A program made the position numbers and the translations under genes. Positions 38,536 through 47,645 of a DNA stretch of 60,995 nt are shown one piece after another. The notes under the pieces are model-generated. The model did no database searches, had not been told where the DNA came from, and saw only the letters and a program-made list of their open reading frames with translations. Every line of letters begins with the position of its first letter. Positions within the stretch are counted from its first letter, which is position 1. The DNA is from Microbacterium bovistercoris (GTDB lineage: Bacteria; Actinomycetota; Actinomycetes; Actinomycetales; Microbacteriaceae), in assembly GCF_003387575.1 (NCBI RefSeq), contig NZ_QUAB01000041.1, forward strand, positions 175,309 to 236,303. Reading direction: 5' to 3'.

Positions 38536-40251
38536 CTAGGCGTCTTTGCCCGCGTCCTCCGCGATGCGCAGATCGAGCGGGATGTCGATGTCGAAGCCGG
38601 GGAACAGCCGTGCGGTGGCTGCGTCCGCTGCTGCACGGACGATCTCGGCCGCGGCATCCGCCTGCTCCGCAGGACAATGCACGATCACCTCGTCGTGCAG
38701 GAAGAACGCCAGGTGCGCGCCGTGCTGGAAGACCGGGCCGGATGCCGATGCCGGCGAGCCGGCGGGCGGCAGGGCGGACAGCCGGTGCCGGATCTCGGCC
38801 AGCCACAGCAGGGACCACTCCGCGGCAGTGCCCTGGACGACGAAGTTGCGGGTGAAGCGCCCGCGGTCGCGCGCCCGGCTGCGCGCTCGGCGCTCCTCGG
38901 CCCCGCCCGCGCTCGGGTCGCTCGCCCGGGACTGCGTGGCGCGCCATTCGTCGGACGGCGGCGGCGAGCTGCGGCCGAGCAGCGTCGACACGACGCCGCC
39001 CTCCTCGCCGGTGCGCGCGGCGCGGTCGACCAGAGCCATCGCCGCCGGGAACACCTTGCGCAGCCGCGGCACCAGGCGCCCGCTCTCGCCCGTCGTCGCC
39101 CCGTACATCGCGCCGAGCACGGCGTACTTCGCCTCGGACCTGGTCGCCACCGCGCCGGAGCGCACGACACCCTCGTAGAGGTCGGCGCCGCGGGCGGCCG
39201 TCGCCATTGCTCGATCCTGCGACATCGCGGCGAGCACCCGGGGCTCCAGCTGCGCGACATCCGCGAGCACGAACCGCCACCCGGCATCCGCACGGACGGC
39301 GGGACGCAGGCTGCGCGGGATCTGCAGCGCTCCCCCGCCGCTGGACGCCCAGCGGCCCGTGACGACCCCGCCGGTGAGGTAGATCGGGCGGAACCGGCCC
39401 TCGTGCACCCACTCGCGCAGCCAGGCCCAGCCGTTCGCCGTGTGCAGTCGAGCGAGCTTCTTGTAGGCCAGCAGCGGAGCCACGGCCGGATGCTCCTGCT
39501 CGGCGAGCTCCCACCGCGACGTGGACTCCACGAGGATACCGGCGCGGTGCAGCGACCGCAGCAGGCGTGGCGGACTGTCGATGGGCACGTCGCGCTCGCC
39601 GAGCTGCTCACCGACCTCCATCGCCAACTGCGCCATCTTCGCCGGGCGCGCACCGGTGAGCGGCCGAGGACCGAGGGCGTCTTCGAGGATCCGCTCGTGC
39701 GCGGCGACATCCCAGGGCAGGCCCGCTGCGGTCATCTCCTCCGCGATCAGCGCCCCCGTCGACTCCGCCCTGCACAGCAGCTCGAGTCGGGCATCCGCGG
39801 CGCGGCCGAGCGCGGCGCGCTGGCGCGCCCACTCGGCGAGCAGCTCATCTATGCCGTCGCCCTGATCGACCCCGGCGTCGACTTCGAACAGCGCCTGCGG
39901 GCGAATCTCCGCGGACTCGGTGCGGACCCAGCGTGCGGATGCCGGAACCGGCTGCGACAGCGACGCGGTGTCGCGCAGGATGGCGTGGCACAGCAGCAGA
40001 TCATGCGCGCGGCGCAGCCGGATGCCGGCGGCCAGCAGTGGCGGGTAGGCCTCGCGCAGCGCGCGCACGACCCAGAGCGGCGTGCTGCGCTCCGCACGCG
40101 CCACGACCTCGTTCAGCTCGGCGAGGGCGCAGCTCTCGCGGGAGAACTCGGCTCCCTCCTCGTCGCAGTGAACGAGAACCCAGGAGCCTTGTGCGTCGCG
40201 GCCGAGCACGACGGCCGCAGTGCGCAGGTCCGTCGCATCCGTTCGTTTCAC
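38536..40251 (-). CDS. DNA polymerase I-like protein (annotated 3'-5' exonuclease/polymerase, no 5' nuclease)
   Basis: A 571-residue family A polymerase lacking the 5'-nuclease domain. Polymerase motif A is LADVAQLEPRVLA (Asp), the O-helix region is KYAVLGAMYGATTG, and motif C is FLHDEVIVHCP (His-Asp-Glu). The N-terminal 180 residues sit where the proofreading exonuclease should be, but the D-x-E acidic residues are not evident, so proofreading is doubtful. This second PolA-like protein is typical of actinobacteria and probably acts in repair. The stop is 8 nt before the rnpB 5' end. Confidence 0.88.
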   Translation of the reverse strand: MKRTDATDLRTAAVVLGRDAQGSWVLVHCDEEGAEFSRESCALAELNEVVARAERSTPLWVVRALREAYPPLLAAGIRLRRAHDLLLCHAILRDTASLSQPVPASARWVRTESAEIRPQALFEVDAGVDQGDGIDELLAEWARQRAALGRAADARLELLCRAESTGALIAEEMTAAGLPWDVAAHERILEDALGPRPLTGARPAKMAQLAMEVGEQLGERDVPIDSPPRLLRSLHRAGILVESTSRWELAEQEHPAVAPLLAYKKLARLHTANGWAWLREWVHEGRFRPIYLTGGVVTGRWASSGGGALQIPRSLRPAVRADAGWRFVLADVAQLEPRVLAAMSQDRAMATAARGADLYEGVVRSGAVATRSEAKYAVLGAMYGATTGESGRLVPRLRKVFPAAMALVDRAARTGEEGGVVSTLLGRSSPPPSDEWRATQSRASDPSAGGAEERRARSRARDRGRFTRNFVVQGTAAEWSLLWLAEIRHRLSALPPAGSPASASGPVFQHGAHLAFFLHDEVIVHCPAEQADAAAEIVRAAADAATARLFPGFDIDIPLDLRIAEDAGKDA

Positions 40252-40328
40252 GTCTCGACGTTACGCCAGACCGGCGACACCGACGCGCGAGCGTCTAGCG
40301 TTGAAGTCACACGACAGAGGGAGCCATC

Positions 40329-41168
40329 ATGACCGACTCGTCCACCTTCACCGCACACAACGGATTCACCCTGCCGGTGCAGGGGCTCGGCACGTACAAC
40401 CTCCGCGGCGAGGCCGGAGCCGACTCCGTGCGTCAGGGAATCGAGCTCGGCTATCGCCTGATCGACACCGCGTTCAACTACGAGAACGAGGGCGCCGTCG
40501 GCTGGGGCGTCGCCGGCGCCGCCGTCGACGCCGCCGAGCTCATCATCACGACGAAGCTGGCTGGCCGGCATCACGCCGCCGAGCGGGCGCGCACAGCGCT
40601 GGAGGAGAGCAGGTTCCGTCTCGGTGTCGACCAGATCGACCTGGTGCTGATCCACTGGCCGAACCCGAGCACAGGCCTCTACGTCGAGGCCTGGCAGGCA
40701 CTGATCGACGCCAGAGACCGGGGGCTCGTCCGGCAGATCGGCGTCTCGAACTTCCTCCCCGAGCACCTCGAGCGCATCGAGCAGGCCACCGGCGTGCGCC
40801 CGGTGGTCAATCAGATCGAGCTGCATCCGCACTTCCCGCAGCAGGAGGCGCTCGCCTATCACCGCGAGCAGGGCATCCTGACCGAGGCATGGAGTCCGAT
40901 CGGGCGCGCCCGCGACGTGCTCGACGAGCAGACGATCATCGACATCGCGACCGCGCACGGGGCGACACCGGTGCAGACCGTGCTCGCCTGGCATCGCTCA
41001 CGCGGCGTCGTCGCGATCCCGAAGGCCGCCGACCCCGCGCACCAGAGCCAGAACCTCGCCGCGAACGACATCGTGCTGACCTCGGAGGAGGTCGAGCGGA
41101 TCACCGCACTCGGACGCGCGGACGGCCGGCTGTTCGGCGCCGACCCGCGTACGCACGAGGAGCAGTGA
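40329..41168 (+). CDS. Aldo/keto reductase
   Basis: A 279-residue NADPH-dependent aldo/keto reductase close to 2,5-diketo-D-gluconate reductase types. Catalytic tetrad: Asp and Tyr in IDTAFNYENEGAVG, Lys in IITTKLAGRHH, and His in DLVLIHWPNP. Other signatures are RQIGVSNFLPEHLERI, VVNQIELHP and the C-terminal VVAIPKAADPAH (cofactor phosphate site). A TAGCGT -10-like element lies upstream and GAGGGAG serves as SD. Substrate unknown; monocistronic. Confidence 0.93.
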   Translation: MTDSSTFTAHNGFTLPVQGLGTYNLRGEAGADSVRQGIELGYRLIDTAFNYENEGAVGWGVAGAAVDAAELIITTKLAGRHHAAERARTALEESRFRLGVDQIDLVLIHWPNPSTGLYVEAWQALIDARDRGLVRQIGVSNFLPEHLERIEQATGVRPVVNQIELHPHFPQQEALAYHREQGILTEAWSPIGRARDVLDEQTIIDIATAHGATPVQTVLAWHRSRGVVAIPKAADPAHQSQNLAANDIVLTSEEVERITALGRADGRLFGADPRTHEEQ

Positions 41169-41202
41169 CGCGTCCGTCCGAGTGAGTTCCCGAGATCTGG
41201 GC

Positions 41203-41270
41203 GAGTTCTGCGCGAGATCCCGGGTTCTGCACGAGACCGACGTCACGCGCGTGGGTTTCGCGCAGAACTC
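41203..41270. repeat. Intergenic inverted repeat with extra related copy (REP-like)
   Basis: GAGTTCTGCGCGA (41203-41215) and TCGCGCAGAACTC (41258-41270) are perfect 13-bp inverted arms. Between them lies a degenerate direct copy, GGGTTCTGCACGAGA (41222-41236). No T-tract follows. It lies between the convergent aldo/keto reductase and zinc-ribbon genes and may act as terminator or REP element. Confidence 0.65.
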
Positions 41271-41305
41271 AGGGGCTCGCCGCGACGGCAGACACCCGTC
41301 GACGT

Positions 41306-42040
41306 CTAGAGCCCTGATTCGTCGGTGCGCACCAGGATCGCGCCGCACTCGGGGCACGACACCACAGCGTCCTCCGGCTCACGGCGGATGGCGGTGAGGT
41401 CGGTGCCCGACAGCACCATCCGGCATCCTTCGCAGGTGCGCGCGCGCAGCAGCGCGGCCGCAGGAACGGTCCGCTCTGCGCGGCGGTCGTAGTCGGCCAG
41501 CAGATCGGCGGGGATGCCGGCGGCGACGGCGGCGCGGTCACGGGCGAGCTGCTCGCCCTCGGCCTCGGCGGCGGCCATGTCGGCCTTGGCCTGGCGGGTG
41601 AGCTCGCCGCCCTCGGCGCTGGTCGCGTCGATCAGCGCCTGCTGTGCGGCTACGGCGGCCTCGGCCTCCTCGACGGCGCCCATGCGCTCCAGCTGCACGT
41701 CCTCTAGTGCGCTGAGGCGCTGGCCGAGGCTCGCGATCTCCTGCTCGAGGGCGACCGCGTCCTTGGGGTTCGTGACGGTCGTGAGCCGTTCGGCGTCGCG
41801 ATCGCGACGCTGCTCGGCGAGCGCGACATCGGATTCCACGCGGGTGAGCTCCGCCTGCGCGTCATCCCGCACACCGGCGAGGGCGGTCAGCTCGCGAAGC
41901 TGCTCCTGCCGCTGCGCGGCGAGCTCGGAGATACGGGCACCCTGCGACGGGTTCTTCGCGGCCTTCGCAGCCCGCGCGATACGCAGGTCGAGATCGGCGA
42001 TGTCGAGCAGGGCGCGCTGGCTTTCGGGATTCGCGTTCAC
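41306..42040 (-). CDS. Coiled-coil C4 zinc-ribbon protein (zf-RING_7 family)
   Basis: 244 residues: a long two-stranded antiparallel coiled coil (about 1-180, rich in Ala/Glu/Arg heptads) followed by a C4 zinc ribbon with two C-x-x-C pairs (CEGCRMVLSG and CPECGAILVR). This matches the actinobacterial zf-RING_7/DUF164 family, with relatives near rnhA or DUF34/NIF3 genes. It probably binds nucleic acid or RNA polymerase; the exact role is unknown. ATG 42040. Downstream of ychJ on the same strand with 23 bp between. Confidence 0.88.
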   Translation of the reverse strand: MNANPESQRALLDIADLDLRIARAAKAAKNPSQGARISELAAQRQEQLRELTALAGVRDDAQAELTRVESDVALAEQRRDRDAERLTTVTNPKDAVALEQEIASLGQRLSALEDVQLERMGAVEEAEAAVAAQQALIDATSAEGGELTRQAKADMAAAEAEGEQLARDRAAVAAGIPADLLADYDRRAERTVPAAALLRARTCEGCRMVLSGTDLTAIRREPEDAVVSCPECGAILVRTDESGL

Positions 42041-42063
42041 GGAGTCAAATGTATCCCGCGTCG

Positions 42064-42459
42064 TCAGCCGACGTCGCCGTCGAGATAGAACCAGTCCCGC
42101 CCCTCGCGCACGAAGCGGCTGCGCTCACGGAGCTCACCGCGCCCGGACTCGTCGCGATAGGCCGCGACGAACGCGACGGTCCCTTCGGTGTCGAACGGTC
42201 CGCCGCCCTCCTTGGCGGTGATCTCCAGCCACAGCCAGCGCGTGTGCGGATCCGGATCCAGCACGTCAGGGCGCGCGGACGGATGCCACGACCTGAGCAG
42301 GTACGGCGCATCGCCGATCGCGAACGCCGAGAACCGCGAGCGCATGAGGCGCTCCGCGGTCGGGGCGGGGGCGCCGGCGATGATCGGCCCGCAGCACTGA
42401 CCGTACGTGCTCCCGCTCGAGCACGGGCATCGATCGGAATCTGAGGGTCTGGTGCGCAT
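42064..42459 (-). CDS. ychJ: YchJ family protein with SEC-C-type cysteine motif
   Basis: A 131-residue UPF0225/YchJ protein. N-terminal metal-binding CPCSSGSTYGQCCGP (SEC-C-like), then the YchJ body RLMRSRFSAFAIGDAPYLLRSWHPS and WFYLDGDVG at the end. Function unknown. The start codon ATG 42459 uses the terminal A of the encoded tRNA-Val CCA, so the reading frame begins where the tRNA ends; the longer frame to 42519 would run through the tRNA and is rejected. Translation probably depends on tRNA 3' processing. Confidence 0.85.
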   Translation of the reverse strand: MRTRPSDSDRCPCSSGSTYGQCCGPIIAGAPAPTAERLMRSRFSAFAIGDAPYLLRSWHPSARPDVLDPDPHTRWLWLEITAKEGGGPFDTEGTVAFVAAYRDESGRGELRERSRFVREGRDWFYLDGDVG

Positions 42460-42534
42460 GGTGCGCCCAGAGAGACTCGAACTCCCGACCCACACGGTGT
42501 AAACGTGTTGCTCTACCAACTGAGCTATAGGCGC
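42459..42534 (-). tRNA. tRNA-Val (anticodon UAC), CCA encoded
   Basis: Cloverleaf on the minus strand: acceptor GCGCCTA/TGGGCGC, D arm AGCTCAGTTGGTAGAGC, anticodon arm ACACG-TTTACAC-CGTGT giving TAC, T arm CGGGAGTTCGAGTCTCTCT-like with GTTCGAG. Discriminator A at 42462; CCA at 42459-42461. Confidence 0.95.
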
Positions 42535-42588
42535 GCTCCTCCCACTTTAGCCAGGTTCACGGTGCTCCATGACGTCGCCGCGGAGGGA

Positions 42589-42616
42589 TAGGCTGAGCAC
42601 AGTGCGCGTTGTGTGA
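42589..42616 (+). promoter_or_regulatory. aceE promoter with leaderless four-codon upstream ORF
   Basis: TAGGCT (42589-42594), seven bases, then GTG 42602 opens GTG-CGC-GTT-GTG-TGA (M-R-V-V). aceE starts 72 nt after its stop. The same TAGGCT-n7-start geometry as real leaderless genes suggests the mini-ORF is translated. Confidence 0.4.
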
Positions 42617-42687
42617 AGCCGACAAGGCTCACCGATGCGGCGTCCCGTTCCCTTGGCATGATCTGCCATCACGACGAAAGGTCGACC

Positions 42688-45414
42688 GTGACCGTTCACG
42701 ATCAGGATCCGTACTCGCAGGGCCCGCTCGACAGCGACCCCGAGGAGACCGGCGAGTGGCAGCAGTCCCTCGATGAACTCGTCGAGGCGAAGGGCCACGG
42801 CCGCGGGCGAGAGATCATGCTCAGCCTGCTGAAGCGCTCGAAGGAACTGCACCTCGGCGTGCCGATGGTCCCGACCACGGACTACATCAACACCATCGCC
42901 GCCGAGAACGAGCCCGCGTTCCCCGGCGATGAGGAGCTCGAGCGCCGCTACCGGCAGTGGATCCGGTGGAACGCCGCGATCACGGTGCACCGCGCGCAGC
43001 GGCCCGGCATCGGCGTCGGCGGGCACATCTCCACGTACGCCTCCGCCGCCTCTCTGTACGAGGTCGGCCACAACCACTTCTTCCGCGGCCAGGACCACGC
43101 CTCCGGCGGCGACCAGATCTTCTACCAGGGCCACGCCTCCCCCGGCATGTACGCCCGCGCCTTCCTCGAAGGCCGTCTCACCGAGACGCAGCTCGATGCG
43201 TTCCGCCAGGAGAAGTCCGGCGCCCCCAACGGCCTGCCCTCCTACCCGCACCCGCGGATGATGCCGGAGTTCTGGCAGTTCCCCACAGTGTCGATGGGTC
43301 TGGGACCGATCAACGCGATCTACCAGGCGATGACCAACAAGTACCTCGCCAACCGTGGCATCAAGGACGTCGCCGACTCGCACGTCTGGGCCTTCCTCGG
43401 CGACGGCGAGATGGACGAGGTCGAGTCGCGCGGTCAGCTCCAGGTCGCGGCGAACGAGGGCCTCGACAACCTGACCTTCGTGATCAACTGCAACCTGCAG
43501 CGTCTGGACGGTCCGGTCCGCGGCAACGGCAAGATCGTGCAGGAACTGGAGAGCTACTTCCGTGGCGCCGGCTGGAACGTCATCAAGGTGGTCTGGGGCA
43601 GGGAGTGGGACGACCTGCTCGCCCGCGACACCGAGGGTGCGCTGCTGAACCTCATGAACGTCACCCCTGACGGTGACTACCAGACCTACAAGGCCGAGAA
43701 CGGCGCCTATGTCCGCGAGAACTTCTTCGGCCGCGACGAGCGCGCGCTCGCCCTGGTCAAGGACTACACCGACGACCAGATCTGGCGCCTGCGTCGCGGC
43801 GGCCACGACTACCGCAAGGTGTACGCGGCCTACAAGGCCGCCATGGAGCACAAGGGGCAGCCGACCGTCATCCTCGCGAAGACGGTCAAGGGCTACGGTC
43901 TCGGGCCGCACTTCGAGGGCCGCAACGCGACCCACCAGATGAAGAAGATGACGCTGGACGACCTCAAGCTGTTCCGCGACACCATGCACATTCCGATCAC
44001 GGATGCGCAGCTCGAGGCCGACCCGTACCGCCCGCCGTACTTCCACCCTGGAGAGAACGACGAGACGATCCAGTACATGCTGGAGCGTCGTCGCGACCTC
44101 GGCGGTTTCCTGCCCGAGCGCCGCACCACGCATGTGGGACTGGAACTGCCCGACGAGAAGGCGTACTCGCTGCCGAAGAAGGGCTCGGGCAACCAGGAGG
44201 TCGCCACGACCATGGCCTTCGTGCGCATGGTCAAGGACCTCATGCGCGTGAAGGGCTTCGGCGAGCGGATCGTCCCGATCATCCCGGACGAGGCCCGCAC
44301 GTTCGGCATGGACGCGTACTTCCCCACCGCGAAGATCTACAACCCGAACGGCCAGAACTACACCTCGGTCGACCGGGAGCTGCTCCTCGCCTACAAGGAG
44401 AGCCCGCAGGGTCAGCTGATGCACGTCGGCATCAACGAGGCCGGCGCGACCGCCGCGTTCACGGCGACGGGCACCTCGTACGCCACCCACGGTCAGCCGC
44501 TCATCCCGCTCTACATCTTCTACTCGATGTTCGGCTACCAGCGCACCGGCGACGCCTTCTGGGCGGCCGGAGACCAGATGGCCCGTGGTTTCGTGATCGG
44601 CGCCACGGCCGGACGCACCACGCTGACCGGTGAGGGCACCCAGCACGCCGACGGCCACTCGCCCCTGCTCGCCTCGACCAACCCCGCGACGCTCGTCTAC
44701 GACGCCGCGTACGGCTACGAGGTCGCGCACATCGTGCAGGCCGGCATCGAGCGGATGTACGGCGGCACGCACCCCGACCCGGACGTCATGTATTACCTGA
44801 CGGTGTACAACGAGCCTATGCGCCAGCCGGCCGAGCCGGAGGACGTGGACGTCGAGGGCATCCTGAAGGGACTGCATCGCGTCTCGGTCGGGACCGGTGA
44901 GGGCCACCGCGTGCAGCTGCTCGCCTCGGGCGTCGGTGTGCCGTGGGCCATGGAGGCTCAGGAGCTGCTGCGCGAGGACTGGGGCATCTCGGCCGACGTC
45001 TGGTCGGTGACCTCGTGGAACGAGCTGCGCCGCGACGGCCTCGCCGCCGACGAGCACAACTTCCTGCACCCCGAGCAGGAGCCGCGCACCGCGTACCTCA
45101 CCGAGAAGCTGCAGGCGGCCTCGGGCCCGGTCATCGCGACCAGCGACTACATGCACGCCGTGCAGGACCAGATCCGCCAGTGGGTCCCCGCGCCCTACTA
45201 CACGCTGGGTGCAGACGGGTTCGGCTTCGCCGACACCCGTGCCGCGGCGCGCCGGTTCTTCAAGATCGACGGCCCGTCGATGGTCGTCCGCACCCTCCAG
45301 GCGCTGGCCGACGAGGGCAAGGTCGAGCGCTCGATCATCGCTCAGGCCATCGCGAAGTACGACCTGTACAACGTGAACGCGGGCACCAGCGGGAACGCGG
45401 GCGGCGAGAGCTGA
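42688..45414 (+). CDS. aceE: Pyruvate dehydrogenase E1 component, homodimeric type
   Basis: A 908-residue thiamine diphosphate E1 that decarboxylates pyruvate and acetylates the lipoyl E2. Blocks: [26 protein letters not shown], ThDP/Mg motif [16 protein letters not shown] ... [27 protein letters not shown] and [21 protein letters not shown]. Length matches actinobacterial and proteobacterial AceE. GTG 42688 ([11 protein letters not shown]) is chosen for the upstream GAAAGG; an in-frame ATG at 42613 adds an unlikely extension. Directly upstream of fasR and the fab cluster, linking acetyl-CoA supply to fatty acid synthesis. Confidence 0.95.
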   Translation: MTVHDQDPYSQGPLDSDPEETGEWQQSLDELVEAKGHGRGREIMLSLLKRSKELHLGVPMVPTTDYINTIAAENEPAFPGDEELERRYRQWIRWNAAITVHRAQRPGIGVGGHISTYASAASLYEVGHNHFFRGQDHASGGDQIFYQGHASPGMYARAFLEGRLTETQLDAFRQEKSGAPNGLPSYPHPRMMPEFWQFPTVSMGLGPINAIYQAMTNKYLANRGIKDVADSHVWAFLGDGEMDEVESRGQLQVAANEGLDNLTFVINCNLQRLDGPVRGNGKIVQELESYFRGAGWNVIKVVWGREWDDLLARDTEGALLNLMNVTPDGDYQTYKAENGAYVRENFFGRDERALALVKDYTDDQIWRLRRGGHDYRKVYAAYKAAMEHKGQPTVILAKTVKGYGLGPHFEGRNATHQMKKMTLDDLKLFRDTMHIPITDAQLEADPYRPPYFHPGENDETIQYMLERRRDLGGFLPERRTTHVGLELPDEKAYSLPKKGSGNQEVATTMAFVRMVKDLMRVKGFGERIVPIIPDEARTFGMDAYFPTAKIYNPNGQNYTSVDRELLLAYKESPQGQLMHVGINEAGATAAFTATGTSYATHGQPLIPLYIFYSMFGYQRTGDAFWAAGDQMARGFVIGATAGRTTLTGEGTQHADGHSPLLASTNPATLVYDAAYGYEVAHIVQAGIERMYGGTHPDPDVMYYLTVYNEPMRQPAEPEDVDVEGILKGLHRVSVGTGEGHRVQLLASGVGVPWAMEAQELLREDWGISADVWSVTSWNELRRDGLAADEHNFLHPEQEPRTAYLTEKLQAASGPVIATSDYMHAVQDQIRQWVPAPYYTLGADGFGFADTRAAARRFFKIDGPSMVVRTLQALADEGKVERSIIAQAIAKYDLYNVNAGTSGNAGGES

Positions 45415-45421
45415 GCGCCGA

Positions 45422-46639
45422 GTGACAGCGACTCCTGCGCCGGCCGTCGACAAGGCAGCGACGCTCGCCTGGCTACGCCGGATCTCCGGCGACCTGGCCA
45501 CGGCGACGATCAAGCGCCTCGAGGAGACGCTGCCCTGGTACGCCGACATGCCACCGGCCCGACGGTCCTCCGTCGGGCTGGTGGCCCAGGCCGGCATCAC
45601 CTCGTTCATCCAGTGGTACGAGGATCCGACGTCCACGGCCTGGATCGGCGCGGACTTCTTCGCCGCCGCTCCGCGCGAGCTGCTGCGCAGCGTCACCCTG
45701 CAGCAGACGCTGCAGCTGATCCGCGCGACGGTGGACGTCACCGAGGAGCGCGTCGCCGGTAAGGACGAGAGCGTCCGTGAGGCGATCCTGCTGTACTCGC
45801 GCGACGTCGCCTTCGCCGCAGCGGACGTGTACGCACGCGCGGCAGAGTCGCGCGGGTTGTGGGATGCCAGGCTCGAGGCTCTCGTCGTCGACTCGATCCT
45901 CACCGGCGAGGCCGACGAGGAGCTGCCCAGCCGCATCGCGGCCCTGGGCTGGCACGGTCATGGCGAGGTCAGCGTGATCGTCGGCACGACGCCCGCCCAG
46001 TTCGACGTCGACACGGTGCGCCGCACCGCCCGCAAGCTGGCCGTCGACGTGCTGATCGGCGTGCAGGGATCACGGCTCGTGCTCGTCGTGGGGCGCGCCC
46101 GCCTGCCCGGGCGCGAGGAGCCGACCGACGAACTGCCCTTCGAGGAGATCGCCGGCCGGCTGGAGCCGTCCTTCGGCCCCGGCTACGTCGTGCTCGGCCC
46201 GCCCGTCGCGGCCCTGGTGGATGCGGGCCAGAGCGCCAGAGCCGCTCTCGCCGGCTTCGCCGTCGCGCGCGCCTGGCGCGGCGCTCCCCGTCCCGTCGAG
46301 GCAGACGACCTGCTGCCGGAGCGCGCGCTCGCGGGAGACGCCCTGGCGAAGCAGACCCTCATCGAGCGGATCTACCGCCCGTTGCAGTCGCACTCCCCCG
46401 ATCTCGTGACCACGCTGTGGAGCTACCTCGACAACGGCCGGTCCCTCGAGGCCACCGCTCGCGAGCTGTTCGTGCACCCGAACACCGTGCGCTACCGGCT
46501 GAAGCGGGTCAGCGAGGTGATCGGCTGGGACGCGACGGGTCCTCGCGAGGCGCTGATCCTGCAGACCGCACTCATCCTCGGCTCGATCGGCACCGCGGAG
46601 CCCGTCCGCCGTCGCCCGCTCGGACGTCGCCCGCGCTGA
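45422..46639 (+). CDS. fasR: PucR/CdaR-type regulator of fatty acid synthesis (FasR)
   Basis: 405 residues. A central GGDEF-like/CdaR region is followed by the C-terminal PucR helix-turn-helix (LVTTLWSYLDNGRSLEATARELFVHPNTVRYRLKRVSEVIG). The position directly before fabD-fabH-acpP-fabF is that of Streptomyces FasR, reported as an activator of the fab operon. The tail (VRRRPLGRRPR) is basic. GTG start 45422, 7 nt after the aceE stop, so it probably shares the aceE transcript. It may bind the inverted repeat before fabD. Confidence 0.9.
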   Translation: MTATPAPAVDKAATLAWLRRISGDLATATIKRLEETLPWYADMPPARRSSVGLVAQAGITSFIQWYEDPTSTAWIGADFFAAAPRELLRSVTLQQTLQLIRATVDVTEERVAGKDESVREAILLYSRDVAFAAADVYARAAESRGLWDARLEALVVDSILTGEADEELPSRIAALGWHGHGEVSVIVGTTPAQFDVDTVRRTARKLAVDVLIGVQGSRLVLVVGRARLPGREEPTDELPFEEIAGRLEPSFGPGYVVLGPPVAALVDAGQSARAALAGFAVARAWRGAPRPVEADDLLPERALAGDALAKQTLIERIYRPLQSHSPDLVTTLWSYLDNGRSLEATARELFVHPNTVRYRLKRVSEVIGWDATGPREALILQTALILGSIGTAEPVRRRPLGRRPR

Positions 46640-46654
46640 CAGCTGTGCGCCACG

Positions 46655-46718
46655 CACAAACGAAACGCGGATTGTTGTGAGAGATCATCCACCGTCTCCG
46701 CGTGATCGTTGACAGAAT
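46655..46718 (+). promoter_or_regulatory. fabD promoter region with inverted repeat
   Basis: CACAAAC (46655-46661) and GTTGTG (46674-46679) form a dyad that could bind FasR. CAGAAT (46713-46718) lies 6 nt before the fabD GTG, giving a leaderless transcript. Confidence 0.4.
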
Positions 46719-46724
46719 GGGTGA

Positions 46725-47645
46725 GTGATCGTCGTCGCCTGCCCTGGACAGGGCTCTCAGACCCCCGGCTTCCTCTCCCCCTGGCTCGAACTCGACGGTG
46801 TCGCCGAGCAGCTCGCGGCCTACTCCGAGGCCGCCGGCGTCGACCTGGTGCAGCACGGCACCACCTCCGATGCCGAGACCATCCGTGACACGCAGATCGC
46901 TCAGCCGCTGATCGTCGCCGCCTCCCTGATCGCCGCGACCCAGCTCGAGAAGCGTGCCGGCCGTCGTCCCGGTGCGGTCGCCGGCCACTCCGTCGGCGAG
47001 TTCGGCGCCGTGGCGATCGCCGACGTCCTCAGCGACGTCGACGCGGTGCGTCTCGTCGGCATCCGCGGTCGCGCGATGGCGGATGCCGCAGCGCAGACGC
47101 CCACCGGCATGAGCGCGGTCCTCCGCGGCGACGAGGACGAGGTGCTCGCACGCCTCGCGGAGCTCGATCTGACGCCCGCCAACTACAACGTGGCCGGCCA
47201 GATCGTCGCCGCCGGCGCGCTCACCGCACTGGCGCAGCTCGCCGAGGACCCGGTCCCCGGCACGCGGGTCATGCCTCTCCAGGTCGCCGGTGCCTTCCAC
47301 ACCTCCTACATGGAGCCCGCCGTCGAGACCCTGCGCTCCGCGGTCGCCGACGTCACTGCGGCAGACCCGCAGTCGACCCTGTGGTCGAACCGCGACGGCG
47401 CCGTCGTCGCGTCGGGCGCGGACGCCGTGGATCGCCTCGTCACCCAGGTGTCTTCGCCGGTGCGGTGGGACCTGTGCATGGCGTCGTTCGCCGAGCACGG
47501 GGCGACCGGGTTCATCGAGCTCGCCCCCGCAGGCGCCCTCGTCGGACTCGCCAAGCGCGGGCTGCCCGGCGTGCCGAACGTCGCCGTGAAGACCCCGGAA
47601 GATCTCGACGCGGCGGTTGCGCTGCTGAACGGAGAAGCAGCATGA
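46725..47645 (+). CDS. fabD: Malonyl-CoA:ACP transacylase
   Basis: A 306-residue acyltransferase loading malonyl groups onto ACP. N-terminus IVVACPGQGSQTPGFLSPW, active serine in AGHSVGEFGAVAIAD, Arg in VRLVGIRGRAMADAA, and catalytic His in VAGAFHTSYMEPA. First gene of the fab cluster. GTG 46725 has CAGAAT 6 nt upstream (leaderless). The stop overlaps the fabH ATG (ATGA). Confidence 0.95.
   Translation: MIVVACPGQGSQTPGFLSPWLELDGVAEQLAAYSEAAGVDLVQHGTTSDAETIRDTQIAQPLIVAASLIAATQLEKRAGRRPGAVAGHSVGEFGAVAIADVLSDVDAVRLVGIRGRAMADAAAQTPTGMSAVLRGDEDEVLARLAELDLTPANYNVAGQIVAAGALTALAQLAEDPVPGTRVMPLQVAGAFHTSYMEPAVETLRSAVADVTAADPQSTLWSNRDGAVVASGADAVDRLVTQVSSPVRWDLCMASFAEHGATGFIELAPAGALVGLAKRGLPGVPNVAVKTPEDLDAAVALLNGEAA

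Noticed and set aside
42064..42519. Longer YchJ start at 42519
   Set aside because: The extension would translate through tRNA-Val; the family begins at MRTRPSDSDRCPC-like sequence.
42547..45936. 1129-residue open frame antisense to aceE and fasR
   Set aside because: It is a GC-rich shadow of aceE; its translation is low-complexity (Val/Arg/Asp/His) with no family motif, whereas the sense frame is clearly AceE.
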